DNA of 64,000 nucleotides from Bdellovibrionales bacterium (GTDB lineage Bacteria; Bdellovibrionota; UBA1018). Below, piece by piece: positions 45,301 through 52,195 of the stretch; position 1 is the stretch's first letter; every line of letters starts with the position of its first letter. Location of the stretch: assembly GCA_947380295.1 (NCBI GenBank), contig CANCQK010000006.1, forward strand, positions 85,069 through 149,068. The letters are read 5' to 3'. The position numbers were made by a program, and so were the translations under genes. The notes under the pieces are model-generated. The model did no database searches and had not been told where the DNA came from. It was given only the letters and a program-made list of their open reading frames with translations.

Positions 45301-46054
45301 ATCTTTTTCACTACAATTTCGTAACCTGAATGCCACCTGCCCAGGCAAAACTCCTTATCTACCGCCCAATGCCTGCGCTTTTGCCACTGACACAGCCTCA
45401 ACGGGCCTCGAGCCTGCTCGCAGCTTAGCACAGAACCTTGCTCAGCCCACCCCGCAAGCAGCCTCCATTTTTACTGATCAGCCAGGAGTTTCGCTTTCTC
45501 CACTACTCAAAATATCACCTGCGGCAACGCGCGCCCTTGATCAGGTCGAGCCCCTTGCTCCATCGGTAAAACCAGCTCCTCCGGCTATCATCTTTCCTGA
45601 CAACACTGGCTGCGCTGAGAAGTATTGTCTCCCTGCCAATTTACTTTACGTTACAAGTGACAAAGGATGCCCTAACTCAGCTAGTCAATCTGAGCAGCCT
45701 TGGGCATGGCATCTAGCAGACGCAAAACGGATCGATCCAAACACAGCCTGCCTCATGGTTGATTCTTTATATCGCCCCAAGGGAACCATTTTTAGTGGCG
45801 CTCTAAACTTAGCTGCCGATCAGGCCCTTTATTGTGACTTTTGGAGCGGTAAATTTTATATTACTTCAGGGTCCCGGACTTTTAGCAACCTGGGAAATGG
45901 AAACTTTGATTCTTCACTCTGCGAAAGAACTCAAGAGTATCTATACAATTATGAGAAACAAACCTCTGACTTCACCGATGGGGAGACGGCGAGCTATCTA
46001 GAGTTTTTGATTTCGACCGATCGGAGCTACCCGTTCCCGGGAATCATGAAATAG
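39374..46054 (+). CDS. Giant secreted multidomain protein: NHL repeats, metzincin protease motif, FN3, GH20 hexosaminidase
   Basis: 2226 residues from the ATG at 39374 (GAGGGG 8 bases upstream), 17 bases after the fibre gene. Order: signal peptide (WVLVALIFFQTPSAQA); Cys domain N (about 30-150); NHL repeats (about 150-445; e.g. GLATDITGNLYIADTDNHRI); Cys module A1 (about 454-632); a region with metzincin zinc motif HEAGHGLGLYH (941-951) and Met-turn YGVM (Met974); two FN3 domains (about 1047-1225); GH20 N-domain and GH20 barrel with the catalytic pair in HVGGDEA (Asp1517, Glu1518); a chitobiase-type C-terminal Ig domain (about 1724-1805); module A2 (about 1815-1996) duplicating A1; and Cys domain C (about 2078-2218), related to domain N. 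It should cut both protein and beta-linked N-acetylhexosamine glycans outside the cell. Confidence 0.9.
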   Translation: MRFKPAHSLIKITQWVLVALIFFQTPSAQADCYNSRNGLGTCLPIALQFAAQGTACPNENMLIADPHALDSAQLVSPFRGLSTPPSSGPLTSIVGGKPYILCDKSLEFLNYLDAGRELPIEVVIYLTNFRQKSCDMGSNYPSLECRGEGFVTGDFKNPRGLATDITGNLYIADTDNHRILRIENPGSPTQVIRVLAGSGTPGYRDSRGVDAQFNFPAALTVDPAGTIYVADSRNNMIRKITQSGVVTTVAGTLKFGYGQDGPGDQATFSNPQGIVADGAGNVFVADTDNHKIRLISPVGIVSTLAGSLNVTEEFRGNVDARGADARFWWPRGIAVDSLGNIYVTDEGNFAIRKIDNTGAVTTIARDSTIGRPEGIAIDSLGRLYVSGEVRGGVRTMTPDDPDSFSTPVWTTGTINSATQGIALGQNGSTYVIQPRTNRVIFLTRSNAEIYAQSIDLKFSGIDGDGAPAPGVPENHTFSTQATISWEKPIAGTVLRYSVCGPPTATSPSLRAGDQLTFRQSTDLTFGFFDGSETTPRIIRSISLTKPYVAGDCIGLQVGSLRFFTAQECGTLGGRYFSNGAGWRSRNPDLLSEVDSRSYGECLKSGGEPGSFSASLGAPLNASCPGKAQCQSPSKSSNPIFYNFRDGETFGYPLVRLYGNFPSGGEGTVTVTNLSTQQSARWPIFNDDYKAFVKLGPGPNQIQLNFNGAVQNLTLNYQPPSNPAKTVKLFFYLGSDGTGAIDAPPGMDNSMAEAIKRIQVDGLMLQSFYAETLKSSVEKQEGLSNLPKSTFALELNQNNDPIVHVVRGSQSQLALWTRNNGPQDLIDARTIFSSNSSYDHPNSLFLGYTGISHLDPATGNYRAGLANGGGGSEPFGYGMGSIGGGTSMIHSGNLIFHPRSFEQIASAFADDTPFEPGYTVEDSDARGNRWGSLTSTLGGWAHEAGHGLGLYHPDAFPFSLPNAPPYGPTTAYGVMIRDASYQLNRFFMVFETQGGRRVAVGREGDLGPSGLGFWQGPVNTTPLKNSVFLAPRHSIGSFTVNLESDFSTASIASRNGQVALSWTPASGADTYSIYYGTQSGNYPNTYATGIRQNRIVINGLEPSRTYFFRVRAYGQQGSDYQNSSSQANSTITDVPLNLTLNASLAGAVNFAWSPMSGNTYTLYRSNTAGPIYQFTPVSSCQSVSSSLGTCIDSSSQAGSTYYYVLIATSSGTNSRVSTPTMTITIPSQAAEVVTLIPEPKNFVLGSGRLNLSNLTQIIYQEPSLSPLAAVLSDEVNRITGYRLSGVRSDSGTTNGIRLVIDPNLANGFSNTVGTPYFPQRLDITSTGVVASGADYAAVAQATVSLLQLIKSSTDGFYLPISSLIDFSLAQYPGVMLDVARKATTLPELLQVVELCRLYKVRYLHLHLNDNEGFTFQSTVLPNLGSESAGSGPGPIRLSRTQLNTLIQYAESRGVTIVPELETVFHAGTMITSYPEIFGGTGSILNLANDEMYTRGLFPLIEEMCTVFSTSPYFHVGGDEADLNQLRRSPTYSGYLQAHALNDDVNDIYRFHMQRLSDYITRTCNKRVIAWEDTGIPGIITMNWHIGFYGPDLHGDVANLLQAGKSVIQVTWTPSTYTSVYSNFNWSPFDDLTPLGPNNLGSEMVLWELPGSQAVPYLRYKIPPRQERTYGYGANHRSYEGFSSALAALDAKLDTLLAGFSITESGVNSGVLHWLISQSTPGPFLTMNPPFGFQKSNHPSLNLGDQSPVSGSTIRYTTDGTNPNSTSNVATTPIPIPTSSSGITTIKAAKFDSSGAAIADGINGYTWQRSYRWLPFSLGFNGLVPATSASTNDGPQSATGTFQHGNEMQLFLFDADSPGVVRYSVCGPVTPQSPSLNRGQKLNIFGDSTISIGFFFDDSPVPAANWSGTFRQDYISPTCIGLQAGDAQTGIRLFTSEECSILGGGFRQNARTWQTQFPNFISDSDARIYGECLRPDVGSFSLQFRNLNATCPGKTPYLPPNACAFATDTASTGLEPARSLAQNLAQPTPQAASIFTDQPGVSLSPLLKISPAATRALDQVEPLAPSVKPAPPAIIFPDNTGCAEKYCLPANLLYVTSDKGCPNSASQSEQPWAWHLADAKRIDPNTACLMVDSLYRPKGTIFSGALNLAADQALYCDFWSGKFYITSGSRTFSNLGNGNFDSSLCERTQEYLYNYEKQTSDFTDGETASYLEFLISTDRSYPFPGIMK

Positions 46055-46103
46055 ACCTTAAATTAATTAGGCATTCAGCCAAAAGCTTTTAACAGACTCA
46101 GAT

Positions 46104-46538
46104 TTAGCCAAAAAGAATCTGCTCAGCGTCCTCAGGGCTCATCTGCCCATGGGCAACAGCTCGGAGCACAGTCATTCGAGCTTCGCGCACATCACTCGGA
46201 GGGCTAGCCACTTCGATCGGAGTCTGTTCAGCTTTAGAGAGAGGGGCACTTGCTGCGCCACTACCAAACGTCGACGCACCCTGTCCTCCAAGCAGTGCCA
46301 CAATTTTCTCTCGAAATCCGGGTGGGAGGCTTTTTTCAAACTCCTCCATCTCGCGCTTCACATCAAAGCCAGCCATGGCGTTATGCATCATCGTTTGCAT
46401 TCGGCCTAGCTGCTCGGGCGGGAGTTGCTGGACGAGCTGACTCAACTCCATCAAGACCTTGGGGTCCATTTTACTTGGGTCAAAACCAGGATTTCCGAAG
46501 GGTGAAAAAGGGTTCATAGCGACGCCACTATGGTTCAT
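46104..46538 (-). CDS. Small Met/Pro-rich cytoplasmic protein of unknown function
   Basis: About 144 residues. The ATG at 46538 is chosen because AGAAGGGCGAG stands just upstream; the longer frame to 46631 has none. The N-terminus is rich in Pro, Phe and Gly (MNPFSPFGNPGFDPSKMDP), the middle is helical and Met/Gln-rich (LVQQLPPEQLGRMQTMMHNA), and after a Ser/Pro-rich linker the C-terminus ends in a short helix-turn-helix-like unit (VAHGQMSPEDAEQIL) that resembles SHOCT-like oligomerisation tails. No family is recognised. It converges with the giant secreted protein gene and is divergent from fliD; the two 5' ends are about 145 bases apart. Confidence 0.6.
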   Translation of the reverse strand: MNHSGVAMNPFSPFGNPGFDPSKMDPKVLMELSQLVQQLPPEQLGRMQTMMHNAMAGFDVKREMEEFEKSLPPGFREKIVALLGGQGASTFGSGAASAPLSKAEQTPIEVASPPSDVREARMTVLRAVAHGQMSPEDAEQILFG

Positions 46539-46623
46539 CACTCGCCCTTCTGTCCAGAGATTTTCTCGGCAATTTCTGCCGATTTTCAACCTTCTAGAAT
46601 CTGTCATAATCAAACAAAGGCTC

Positions 46624-46644
46624 GGCCCCATTTTTTACGGGGCC
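46624..46644 (+). other. GC-rich hairpin in the fliD leader
   Basis: GGCCCC (46624-46629) and GGGGCC (46639-46644) form a perfect 6-base GC stem around a 9-base loop, 40 bases upstream of the proposed fliD start. It has no T run on either strand and so is not a convincing terminator; a role in mRNA stability or translation is possible. Confidence 0.4.
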
Positions 46645-46683
46645 ATCTGGGTGGAGACCCAGAGAACAAGTCAGGAGGACTTT

Positions 46684-48078
46684 CTGGGTTTAAGATTCGA
46701 CCCCATCGGGGGCGGTCAATTCAAGCAGGCAGTGCAGCAATTGATTGAGATTGAAAATCAACCAATCAAAGCGATGCAAGGCCGTAAGGCGAAGGAGGAA
46801 ACGCGAATGAAGCTCTTTCAAGAGTTCAAAAGCAAATTCTCCGGCCTAGATAAAGCCCTCAGCGAGATGAACAGTTTTAGAAAGTTTCGGGAACTCAAAG
46901 TAGACCTGGGCGATGGAGCTAACCTTGTGAGCGTCACTCTCGACAAGGAAAAAGCAGAAGTCGGAAAATACCAGCTCGAGATCGGACAACTCGCTGGAAA
47001 AACCTCACTCATTTCAAACGGATTTGAAGACCCGAACGAAGCCACCTTCGGCCCAGGATATATTAGGCTTGAAACCGAAGGAGGAGAAACTACCCAGGTA
47101 TCTATCAACGATAAAGAATCAAGCCTTCGGGGAATCGCATCTGCACTCAATCGCGACCTCAACGCCCCCCTTCGAGCTTCGGTCATCAAGGACTCCTCAC
47201 AACCGGAGGCTCCTTGGAAATTAGTCCTATCCGCGAAAAAAGAAGGGTCAGGCAACCAAATCCAGACTCCAGACTTTAACCTCGAAGGTGGGACTGAAAT
47301 CAGTATCGAAGATCAACATGACGCTCAGAACGCGACTGTTTCACTCGACGGCTTCCCCATTGAGACGGAAAGCAACGACATTACTGAATTTCTCCAGGGC
47401 GTAAATCTGCATCTTAAACAGGCCAGTCCTGATCATCCCTTTGTGATGAGCATCACCGAGGATTATCAAAAAGTTTCAGGCAAGGTAAAAAATATAGTCG
47501 ACCAACTCAACCAAGTACTCCAATTCATCGTCAAACAAAACAGCGTCGACGAAAAAAGCGATACGACCACCACATTTGCAGGCGATACCAGCTTGCAATC
47601 CATGGAGTATCAACTCCGGAACGCAATTCAGGAAGGGTTTTTAGGTGGAGAACCAGGTCAAGCCAACGTCCCGATCATTCACCTAACCGACCTTGGGGTC
47701 GAGTTTGAAAAAACAGGTTTACTCACCTTTAAAGAAGATAAGTTCAATAAAATACTTGAAAAAAGCTTCGATGCGATTGCAATGGGGATCTCCGGCCCTA
47801 ACGGTTTCGCGTTCAGGCTGAGAAGCATTTTGGATGGGTACACCCGCCTCGGTAATGGAATGCTCTCGATTAAGGAACAGGGTATTCGCGAGCGAATTAA
47901 GCAGATCGACAACCAAATCGAAGACAAAACTCGATTAGTCGAGCAGAAAAAACAACAGATCGTGGATCAATTTTCAAAACTGGAGTCCTCGTTGGGTAAC
48001 CTTCAGAGACAACAGCAACAACTCAGTGCAAGCTTAGGTGGGGGCGGGGGCAGTGTTTCACAACTCTTGGGAGGGTAA
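46684..48078 (+). CDS. fliD: Flagellar hook-associated protein 2 / filament cap FliD
   Basis: 464 residues from a proposed CTG start. FliD caps the filament and helps flagellin fold into place. The N-terminus GLRFDPIGGGQFKQAVQQLI is FliD-like, residues 5-70 form the first coiled coil, the middle D2/D3 part carries LVSVTLDKEKAEVGKYQLEI, and the C-terminal coiled coil contains QIDNQIEDKTRLVEQKKQQI. A perfect AGGAGG stands 5 bases before the CTG at 46684, which is unusual as a start. The nearest conventional start, a GTG at 46651, would be 11 codons longer with only a weak binding site and would place AGGAGG inside the gene. fliS follows 4 bases after the stop. Confidence 0.93.
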   Translation: MGLRFDPIGGGQFKQAVQQLIEIENQPIKAMQGRKAKEETRMKLFQEFKSKFSGLDKALSEMNSFRKFRELKVDLGDGANLVSVTLDKEKAEVGKYQLEIGQLAGKTSLISNGFEDPNEATFGPGYIRLETEGGETTQVSINDKESSLRGIASALNRDLNAPLRASVIKDSSQPEAPWKLVLSAKKEGSGNQIQTPDFNLEGGTEISIEDQHDAQNATVSLDGFPIETESNDITEFLQGVNLHLKQASPDHPFVMSITEDYQKVSGKVKNIVDQLNQVLQFIVKQNSVDEKSDTTTTFAGDTSLQSMEYQLRNAIQEGFLGGEPGQANVPIIHLTDLGVEFEKTGLLTFKEDKFNKILEKSFDAIAMGISGPNGFAFRLRSILDGYTRLGNGMLSIKEQGIRERIKQIDNQIEDKTRLVEQKKQQIVDQFSKLESSLGNLQRQQQQLSASLGGGGGSVSQLLGG

Positions 48079-48082
48079 ATAA

Positions 48083-48475
48083 ATGAATAAATCAGGTGCA
48101 AGTCAATATAGGCAAATGGCAGTTAAAACCGCTAATCGAGGGCAGGTCCTACTCATGCTCTATGAAGGTGCGATTCAGCACGTCAAAAGAGCCATCCTTG
48201 CAGTTGATAAAAAAGATATTGCTGGAAAAGGCGTATCCATTGGCAAGGCACATGATATTATTAATGAACTGATGAATACTCTCGATTTTGAGGTAGGTGG
48301 ACAGGTTGCTATTGATCTCGATCGACTTTATCATTTTATGACGGAGCAATTAGTCAAAGCGAATCTCGAAAGCTCAAAGGACCCCCTGGTCCAAGTTCAA
48401 AAACTTTTGGAAACACTACTCAGTGGATGGAAACAGGCCGTTGAACAAGTGAATAAAGGATCGGCAAAAGTCTAG
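48083..48475 (+). CDS. fliS: Flagellin export chaperone FliS
   Basis: A 130-residue helical protein of normal FliS length. The N-terminal YRQMAVKTANRGQVLLMLYEGAI (shown shortened by two blocks: YRQMAVKTA and QVLLMLYEGAI) carries the family signature. FliS binds the C-terminal helices of flagellin in the cytoplasm and prevents early polymerisation before export. GGGAGGG precedes the ATG by 7 bases, and the gene is coupled to fliD by a 4-base gap. The gene for a helical FliT/FlgN-like protein follows after 6 bases. Confidence 0.95.
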   Translation: MNKSGASQYRQMAVKTANRGQVLLMLYEGAIQHVKRAILAVDKKDIAGKGVSIGKAHDIINELMNTLDFEVGGQVAIDLDRLYHFMTEQLVKANLESSKDPLVQVQKLLETLLSGWKQAVEQVNKGSAKV

Positions 48476-48481
48476 ATCTCT

Positions 48482-48913
48482 ATGAACCCAATACTCTCGA
48501 CTATCCAAATTAAAATCAACCTCCTCCGAGAATTCCAGCAGTATTCGGCTGATTTTCTTTTGGAGATTCAAGGAGGAGATCTCAGCGGATTGCAGCAGTT
48601 TGAGAGGAAAAGAGCTCAATGCATCGAGGCTATTTTAATCAATGAAAATCAAATTTCTGAAATTGCTAAATGCATTTCTGAAAAAATGAAAACATCCGAG
48701 TTCAAGATGAGCATCGCTGAACTTAAGCAACTCTGCGATGTTCATCTAACTGAAATTCAGCAACTGGATACAAAAATTTTCGACAAATTAGGCCAAGAAA
48801 AAGACCAACTCAGGGCTCTCTTATTTGATTTTAACCGGAGCGAAAAGCTCGTCCGGAAATTTAAAAGCACGTGGGTTCGCCCATCCGGCGAGAAATTGGA
48901 CGGTTCTCTATGA
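48482..48913 (+). CDS. Helical FliT/FlgN-like flagellar protein (putative export chaperone)
   Basis: A 143-residue all-helical protein without membrane segments. Helices include ILSTIQIKINLLREFQQY and LCDVHLTEIQQLDTKIFDKL. Its size, predicted helix pattern and position directly after fliS match the FliT or FlgN class of flagellar export chaperones, which bind FliD or hook-associated proteins, but these families are too diverged to confirm from sequence by eye. The tail (KSTWVRPSGEKLDG) is basic. It overlaps the next gene by 4 bases. Confidence 0.65.
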   Translation: MNPILSTIQIKINLLREFQQYSADFLLEIQGGDLSGLQQFERKRAQCIEAILINENQISEIAKCISEKMKTSEFKMSIAELKQLCDVHLTEIQQLDTKIFDKLGQEKDQLRALLFDFNRSEKLVRKFKSTWVRPSGEKLDGSL

Positions 48914-50085
48914 GCGAAATCATTGGAACAATCAGTGACATTCTAAAAAAACAACTTCAACAAGTCAGCCTCGAGGTCGTCGGACTCGTACCCCTCTCCA
49001 ACCACTCGGATCGCCTAGTGAGGATACAAACTCTAGAAGGAATCCTGCAGGAATTTGATCAAAACGATATCCAAGGATCGCAAGGTTTTATTCTCCAAGT
49101 TAAAAGGACGACAAGCTCAACGCCCTCTCCAGCCGTCATAACTGCATCGCCACCAGAAACGATTTCAGAGGACCCAATCTATTACTCCGACGGAAAACTT
49201 AATACTGGTTTTCTCATGCACAATGCTCATGTTCTTTTTGAGGCAGGCGAACATGCACTAGCAAAAAATATTTATCAAGCCCTATTGAACTCTGGTGAGC
49301 GCAGTTCAGAGATCTATTTCCAAGTAGGACTCTGCCTAGAGGCGGAGGGGAACCTTGAGGCAGCAAAAGGACAGTACGAAGAAGCCATTACCTTCAAGCC
49401 TACTTTTGAATACCATCAGAAGTTGGCATCCCTTCAAATTCGGCGCGGCCAGGATCTTCAAGCTGCCGAGATTCTAGAACGTGCCTCTCACTTAAAAGAC
49501 CTGACCGCTACTCAAAAATTTGAGGTGTGCCGGGCTTGTGGTAACTGCTGGACGCGATCTAATCGTCCGCAAGAGGCGGAGAGAAGTTTCAAGCGTGCTT
49601 TAGAAGTCAGACCCCATGCTGACGAAGTTCGGTCCAACCTGGGAGTTCTTTTTCTTCAGTCTGGGAGACTCCAAGAAGCTAGACGCCACTTTCAAGATGC
49701 TATCGCTTCGAATCCTAAAAATCATCAGGCCCTCGCCGGTTTAGGCGAATGCGCACTTCGCGATGGAAATAGAAAGGGCGCCCACGATTACTTTGTTGAA
49801 TCGTTAAAAATTGAGCTGAGCAATCCTAATGCCCTCTACCACTTAGTCAAATGCGCCTATGAACTCAAGAGTTACGCAACCGCGGCCCAGTTCTTAGGCG
49901 ATTATATCCAAACCGCACCAGTGAGTCCTCACTTACTCTACAGCTTGGCAGGACTCCAGTTTCACCTCGGACGAATCGACGAATCAAGGGCCACTGCTGC
50001 GAAAACACTAGAACTACAACCCAGCCATGCCGGAGCAAAAGAATTAATTGGAATGATTGAAAAATACCGAGTGACTTCGGTCTAA
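48910..50085 (+). CDS. TPR-repeat protein in the flagellar gene cluster
   Basis: About 391 residues from the ATG at 48910, which overlaps the previous stop codon (ATGA). The first 70 residues are a distinct domain (SEIIGTISDILKKQLQQVSL then a beta-like section). After a Ser/Thr/Pro linker, six or more tetratricopeptide repeats run from about residue 95 to the end (for example AKNIYQALLNSGERSSEIYFQ and AERSFKRALEVRPHADEVRS). TPR domains scaffold protein complexes; in flagellar clusters they often sit beside glycosyltransferases. No signal peptide is present. The two cysteine-containing ACGNCW and EVCRA segments are close together but show no metal-site pattern. Confidence 0.85.
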   Translation: MSEIIGTISDILKKQLQQVSLEVVGLVPLSNHSDRLVRIQTLEGILQEFDQNDIQGSQGFILQVKRTTSSTPSPAVITASPPETISEDPIYYSDGKLNTGFLMHNAHVLFEAGEHALAKNIYQALLNSGERSSEIYFQVGLCLEAEGNLEAAKGQYEEAITFKPTFEYHQKLASLQIRRGQDLQAAEILERASHLKDLTATQKFEVCRACGNCWTRSNRPQEAERSFKRALEVRPHADEVRSNLGVLFLQSGRLQEARRHFQDAIASNPKNHQALAGLGECALRDGNRKGAHDYFVESLKIELSNPNALYHLVKCAYELKSYATAAQFLGDYIQTAPVSPHLLYSLAGLQFHLGRIDESRATAAKTLELQPSHAGAKELIGMIEKYRVTSV

Positions 50086-50129
50086 ATGCACCTGAACCGC
50101 GCGTAACTGATTTCTGTCATGGAGGACGG

Positions 50130-50285
50130 ATGAGCACAGACACTAACCTACTCATGGGCGAAGTAATTGAAGACCCTCAAGGGCAAGAAAAAGATGTTGA
50201 GCAACTCCTCGTGGGTCTGCTTAAAGCGCTCATAGCCGAGCAAATCGTACAAACCTCTCAAGAAGCCCTTTTGGAGCGTGTATGA
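50130..50285 (+). CDS. 51-residue acidic protein in the flagellar cluster
   Basis: A short open frame in the gap between the TPR gene and the glycosyltransferase gene. Its ATG at 50130 follows a strong GGAGGACGG ribosome binding site, and its TGA overlaps the ATG of the glycosyltransferase (ATGA), the same coupling seen at the neighbouring gene junctions, which supports translation. The product starts MSTDTNLLMGEVIEDPQ, is acidic at first and ends in an amphipathic helix (LLVGLLKALIAEQIVQTS, cut here). No family is recognised; a small adaptor or chaperone for a neighbour would fit the context. Confidence 0.62.
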   Translation: MSTDTNLLMGEVIEDPQGQEKDVEQLLVGLLKALIAEQIVQTSQEALLERV

Positions 50286-52195
50286 AAGCATCACAGCAGT
50301 CCATCGAAACCCAGCCTGATTCTAAAAAATCAATCCGATGCCTAGTCATTCAGATGGCTCGATTGGGTGATACGCTTCAAAGTTTAATGGCTCTTCGAGC
50401 CGCTAAACAATTATACCCCAACTTGGAGATTCACTTTCTTGCCCGAGAAAACTTTGCATCTGCGGCGAACCGCGTTCCTTGGATAGAAAACGTCATCACC
50501 CTTCCGACGGATGCACTTCTTGGACCTGTTTTTTCAGGAACTAAGACGGAAGCCCAATCTCTTGTTGAACTCGCTCAGTGGCTTCGCCCCATCGCTGATC
50601 AGCCCTGGGATCTCATCATTAATTGGTCCTTCTCAGACGCAAGCAGCTTTCTGACAGGACTCCTCCCTGCTCGAATTAAGCTCGGCTACACCCGGCGTCC
50701 TGATGGTTCATTTGCTGGCGCAGACGGATGGAGCCAGTACGTGCAAGCAATCATCCAGGGGAATATCCCTCAAAATATTCATCTCACTGATGTACTGACC
50801 ACTCAGCTCCTCACTGCACTTCAGATTCACGTAGGCGATCCGATGCCCGAAGGAAATGCCCCTGTTACGTCCAAAACTTTTTTTTCCCTCACTCTTACGG
50901 AGAGAGAAGTCGCACAACTCGCCGGAGACTCCAAAAGAAAGTGGGTTGCAATTCAACTCGGGGCAGGCAGACCAGACAAGACCTGGGATCCCAAAAATTG
51001 GGCTCGTTTTGCGCTGTCACTTCTCAAAGGAAACCAGGACTGTGGTGTTTTCCTATTGGGAGGAAAAGAAGATCTTGAGCGGGAGCAAAAATTTAGAGAG
51101 GCACTCAACCTTCTCGTTGAATCAGACTCAGAAGTTTCTTCAAATCCAAATCGAATCAAGAATGGCATCATCTCTTTTGTTGGAGAAACCAGCTTTGATC
51201 TCTGGGCCTCACTGGTGAGTCGAAGTCAATGGCTGATCGCCGGAGACACTGCAGCCATCCATCTCGCCAGCCTTCTCGGCACTCGAGTGCTCAACCTCTC
51301 CGTCGGCCCCGTGCGCTTTACAGAAACTGGTCCCTACGGAAACGGCCACTACATTGTCTCTTCGGGCGCAAATTGTGAAGGATGCCTGAGCAATGGAACG
51401 ATCGAAAATCATAGCTGTCAGTCTGACCTGACACCTGAGGTTGCCTACGCTGTTTGGGCATACGCCGCTCATGAATGGTCACATCGCCGCCAGACCTCAC
51501 TCGAATCTCACTTTTTACAACTAGGATTGCAAGACCAGCTGAATTCCGTTTTGGTGTATCGATCGAAAATTCGTCCCGTGCAAGAGGGTGGAGGAGTCGT
51601 CTACGAGTCGATCCTGCAGAAATCCATTCGCGTCACCGACTGGAGCGCCATGGTGATGGGCCACGTTGCAAGATCTTGGTATTGTGGTTGGGTGCCGTCC
51701 ATAGGCCAAGAAGTCTCGCGAGAAATGATCAGCCCTCCATTGGTCAAGCACCTCCGAGAACTCGAAGAGTCGACGGAAGTGCTGTCAAAAGTCTGCTCTC
51801 AGGCAATTCTGATCGGAAATACGCTCGGGCATCGAGGAGCAACTCTAAAAACTCCCCATCTGATGAGCATCCAAGAGAGAGAAGAACTTCAAGATCTAGG
51901 AAAAAAACTTCTAGAACTTCAGGGACTCGTGGATCGACTTGCTCAGACTCACCCGGCCCTAGGAGCCTTCTCAAAAATGTTAGCAGTGCAAATGCATCAC
52001 CTCAAAGGCACTCACCTCGGCGAAATGGGCAAGGAGACGGCCGTCTGTTACAAAGTTTTGCGTGACGGAGTCTCTATTTACTCGGCTTGGGTCAAGCATA
52101 CACTGGCGCTAGTCCGTCCTGTCGCCCTTCGATCTTCTCACCTCAACTTGGTTGAAACTCCAAATATCTCAGCCGAAAAGGACCTGAATCCATGA
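50282..52195 (+). CDS. GT9-family (heptosyltransferase-like) glycosyltransferase with C-terminal extension
   Basis: A 637-residue protein. Residues about 18-400 are a GT-B fold of CAZy family GT9, which moves ADP-heptose onto lipopolysaccharide core or proteins. Family motifs are RCLVIQMARLGDTLQSL, VAIQLGAGRPDKTWDP and WLIAGDTAAIHLASLLGTRVLNL (shown in parts). The last 230 residues are helical and unlike a standard GT9 end. The gene has no neighbours for lipopolysaccharide synthesis; it lies in a chain of overlapping flagellar genes, so transfer onto flagellin or another flagellar part is a plausible alternative. The start overlaps the small upstream ORF and the stop overlaps the next gene. 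Confidence 0.85.
   Translation: MKASQQSIETQPDSKKSIRCLVIQMARLGDTLQSLMALRAAKQLYPNLEIHFLARENFASAANRVPWIENVITLPTDALLGPVFSGTKTEAQSLVELAQWLRPIADQPWDLIINWSFSDASSFLTGLLPARIKLGYTRRPDGSFAGADGWSQYVQAIIQGNIPQNIHLTDVLTTQLLTALQIHVGDPMPEGNAPVTSKTFFSLTLTEREVAQLAGDSKRKWVAIQLGAGRPDKTWDPKNWARFALSLLKGNQDCGVFLLGGKEDLEREQKFREALNLLVESDSEVSSNPNRIKNGIISFVGETSFDLWASLVSRSQWLIAGDTAAIHLASLLGTRVLNLSVGPVRFTETGPYGNGHYIVSSGANCEGCLSNGTIENHSCQSDLTPEVAYAVWAYAAHEWSHRRQTSLESHFLQLGLQDQLNSVLVYRSKIRPVQEGGGVVYESILQKSIRVTDWSAMVMGHVARSWYCGWVPSIGQEVSREMISPPLVKHLRELEESTEVLSKVCSQAILIGNTLGHRGATLKTPHLMSIQEREELQDLGKKLLELQGLVDRLAQTHPALGAFSKMLAVQMHHLKGTHLGEMGKETAVCYKVLRDGVSIYSAWVKHTLALVRPVALRSSHLNLVETPNISAEKDLNP

Noticed and set aside
46564..46586. 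TCGGCA-atttc-TGCCGA hairpin followed by TTTT ahead of fliD
   Set aside because: Stem is only six bases and no gene on the plus strand ends nearby (the last ends 500 bases earlier), so it is weakly supported as a terminator; a GCCGATTT match to the sigma28 -10 lacks a TAAA 15 bases upstream.
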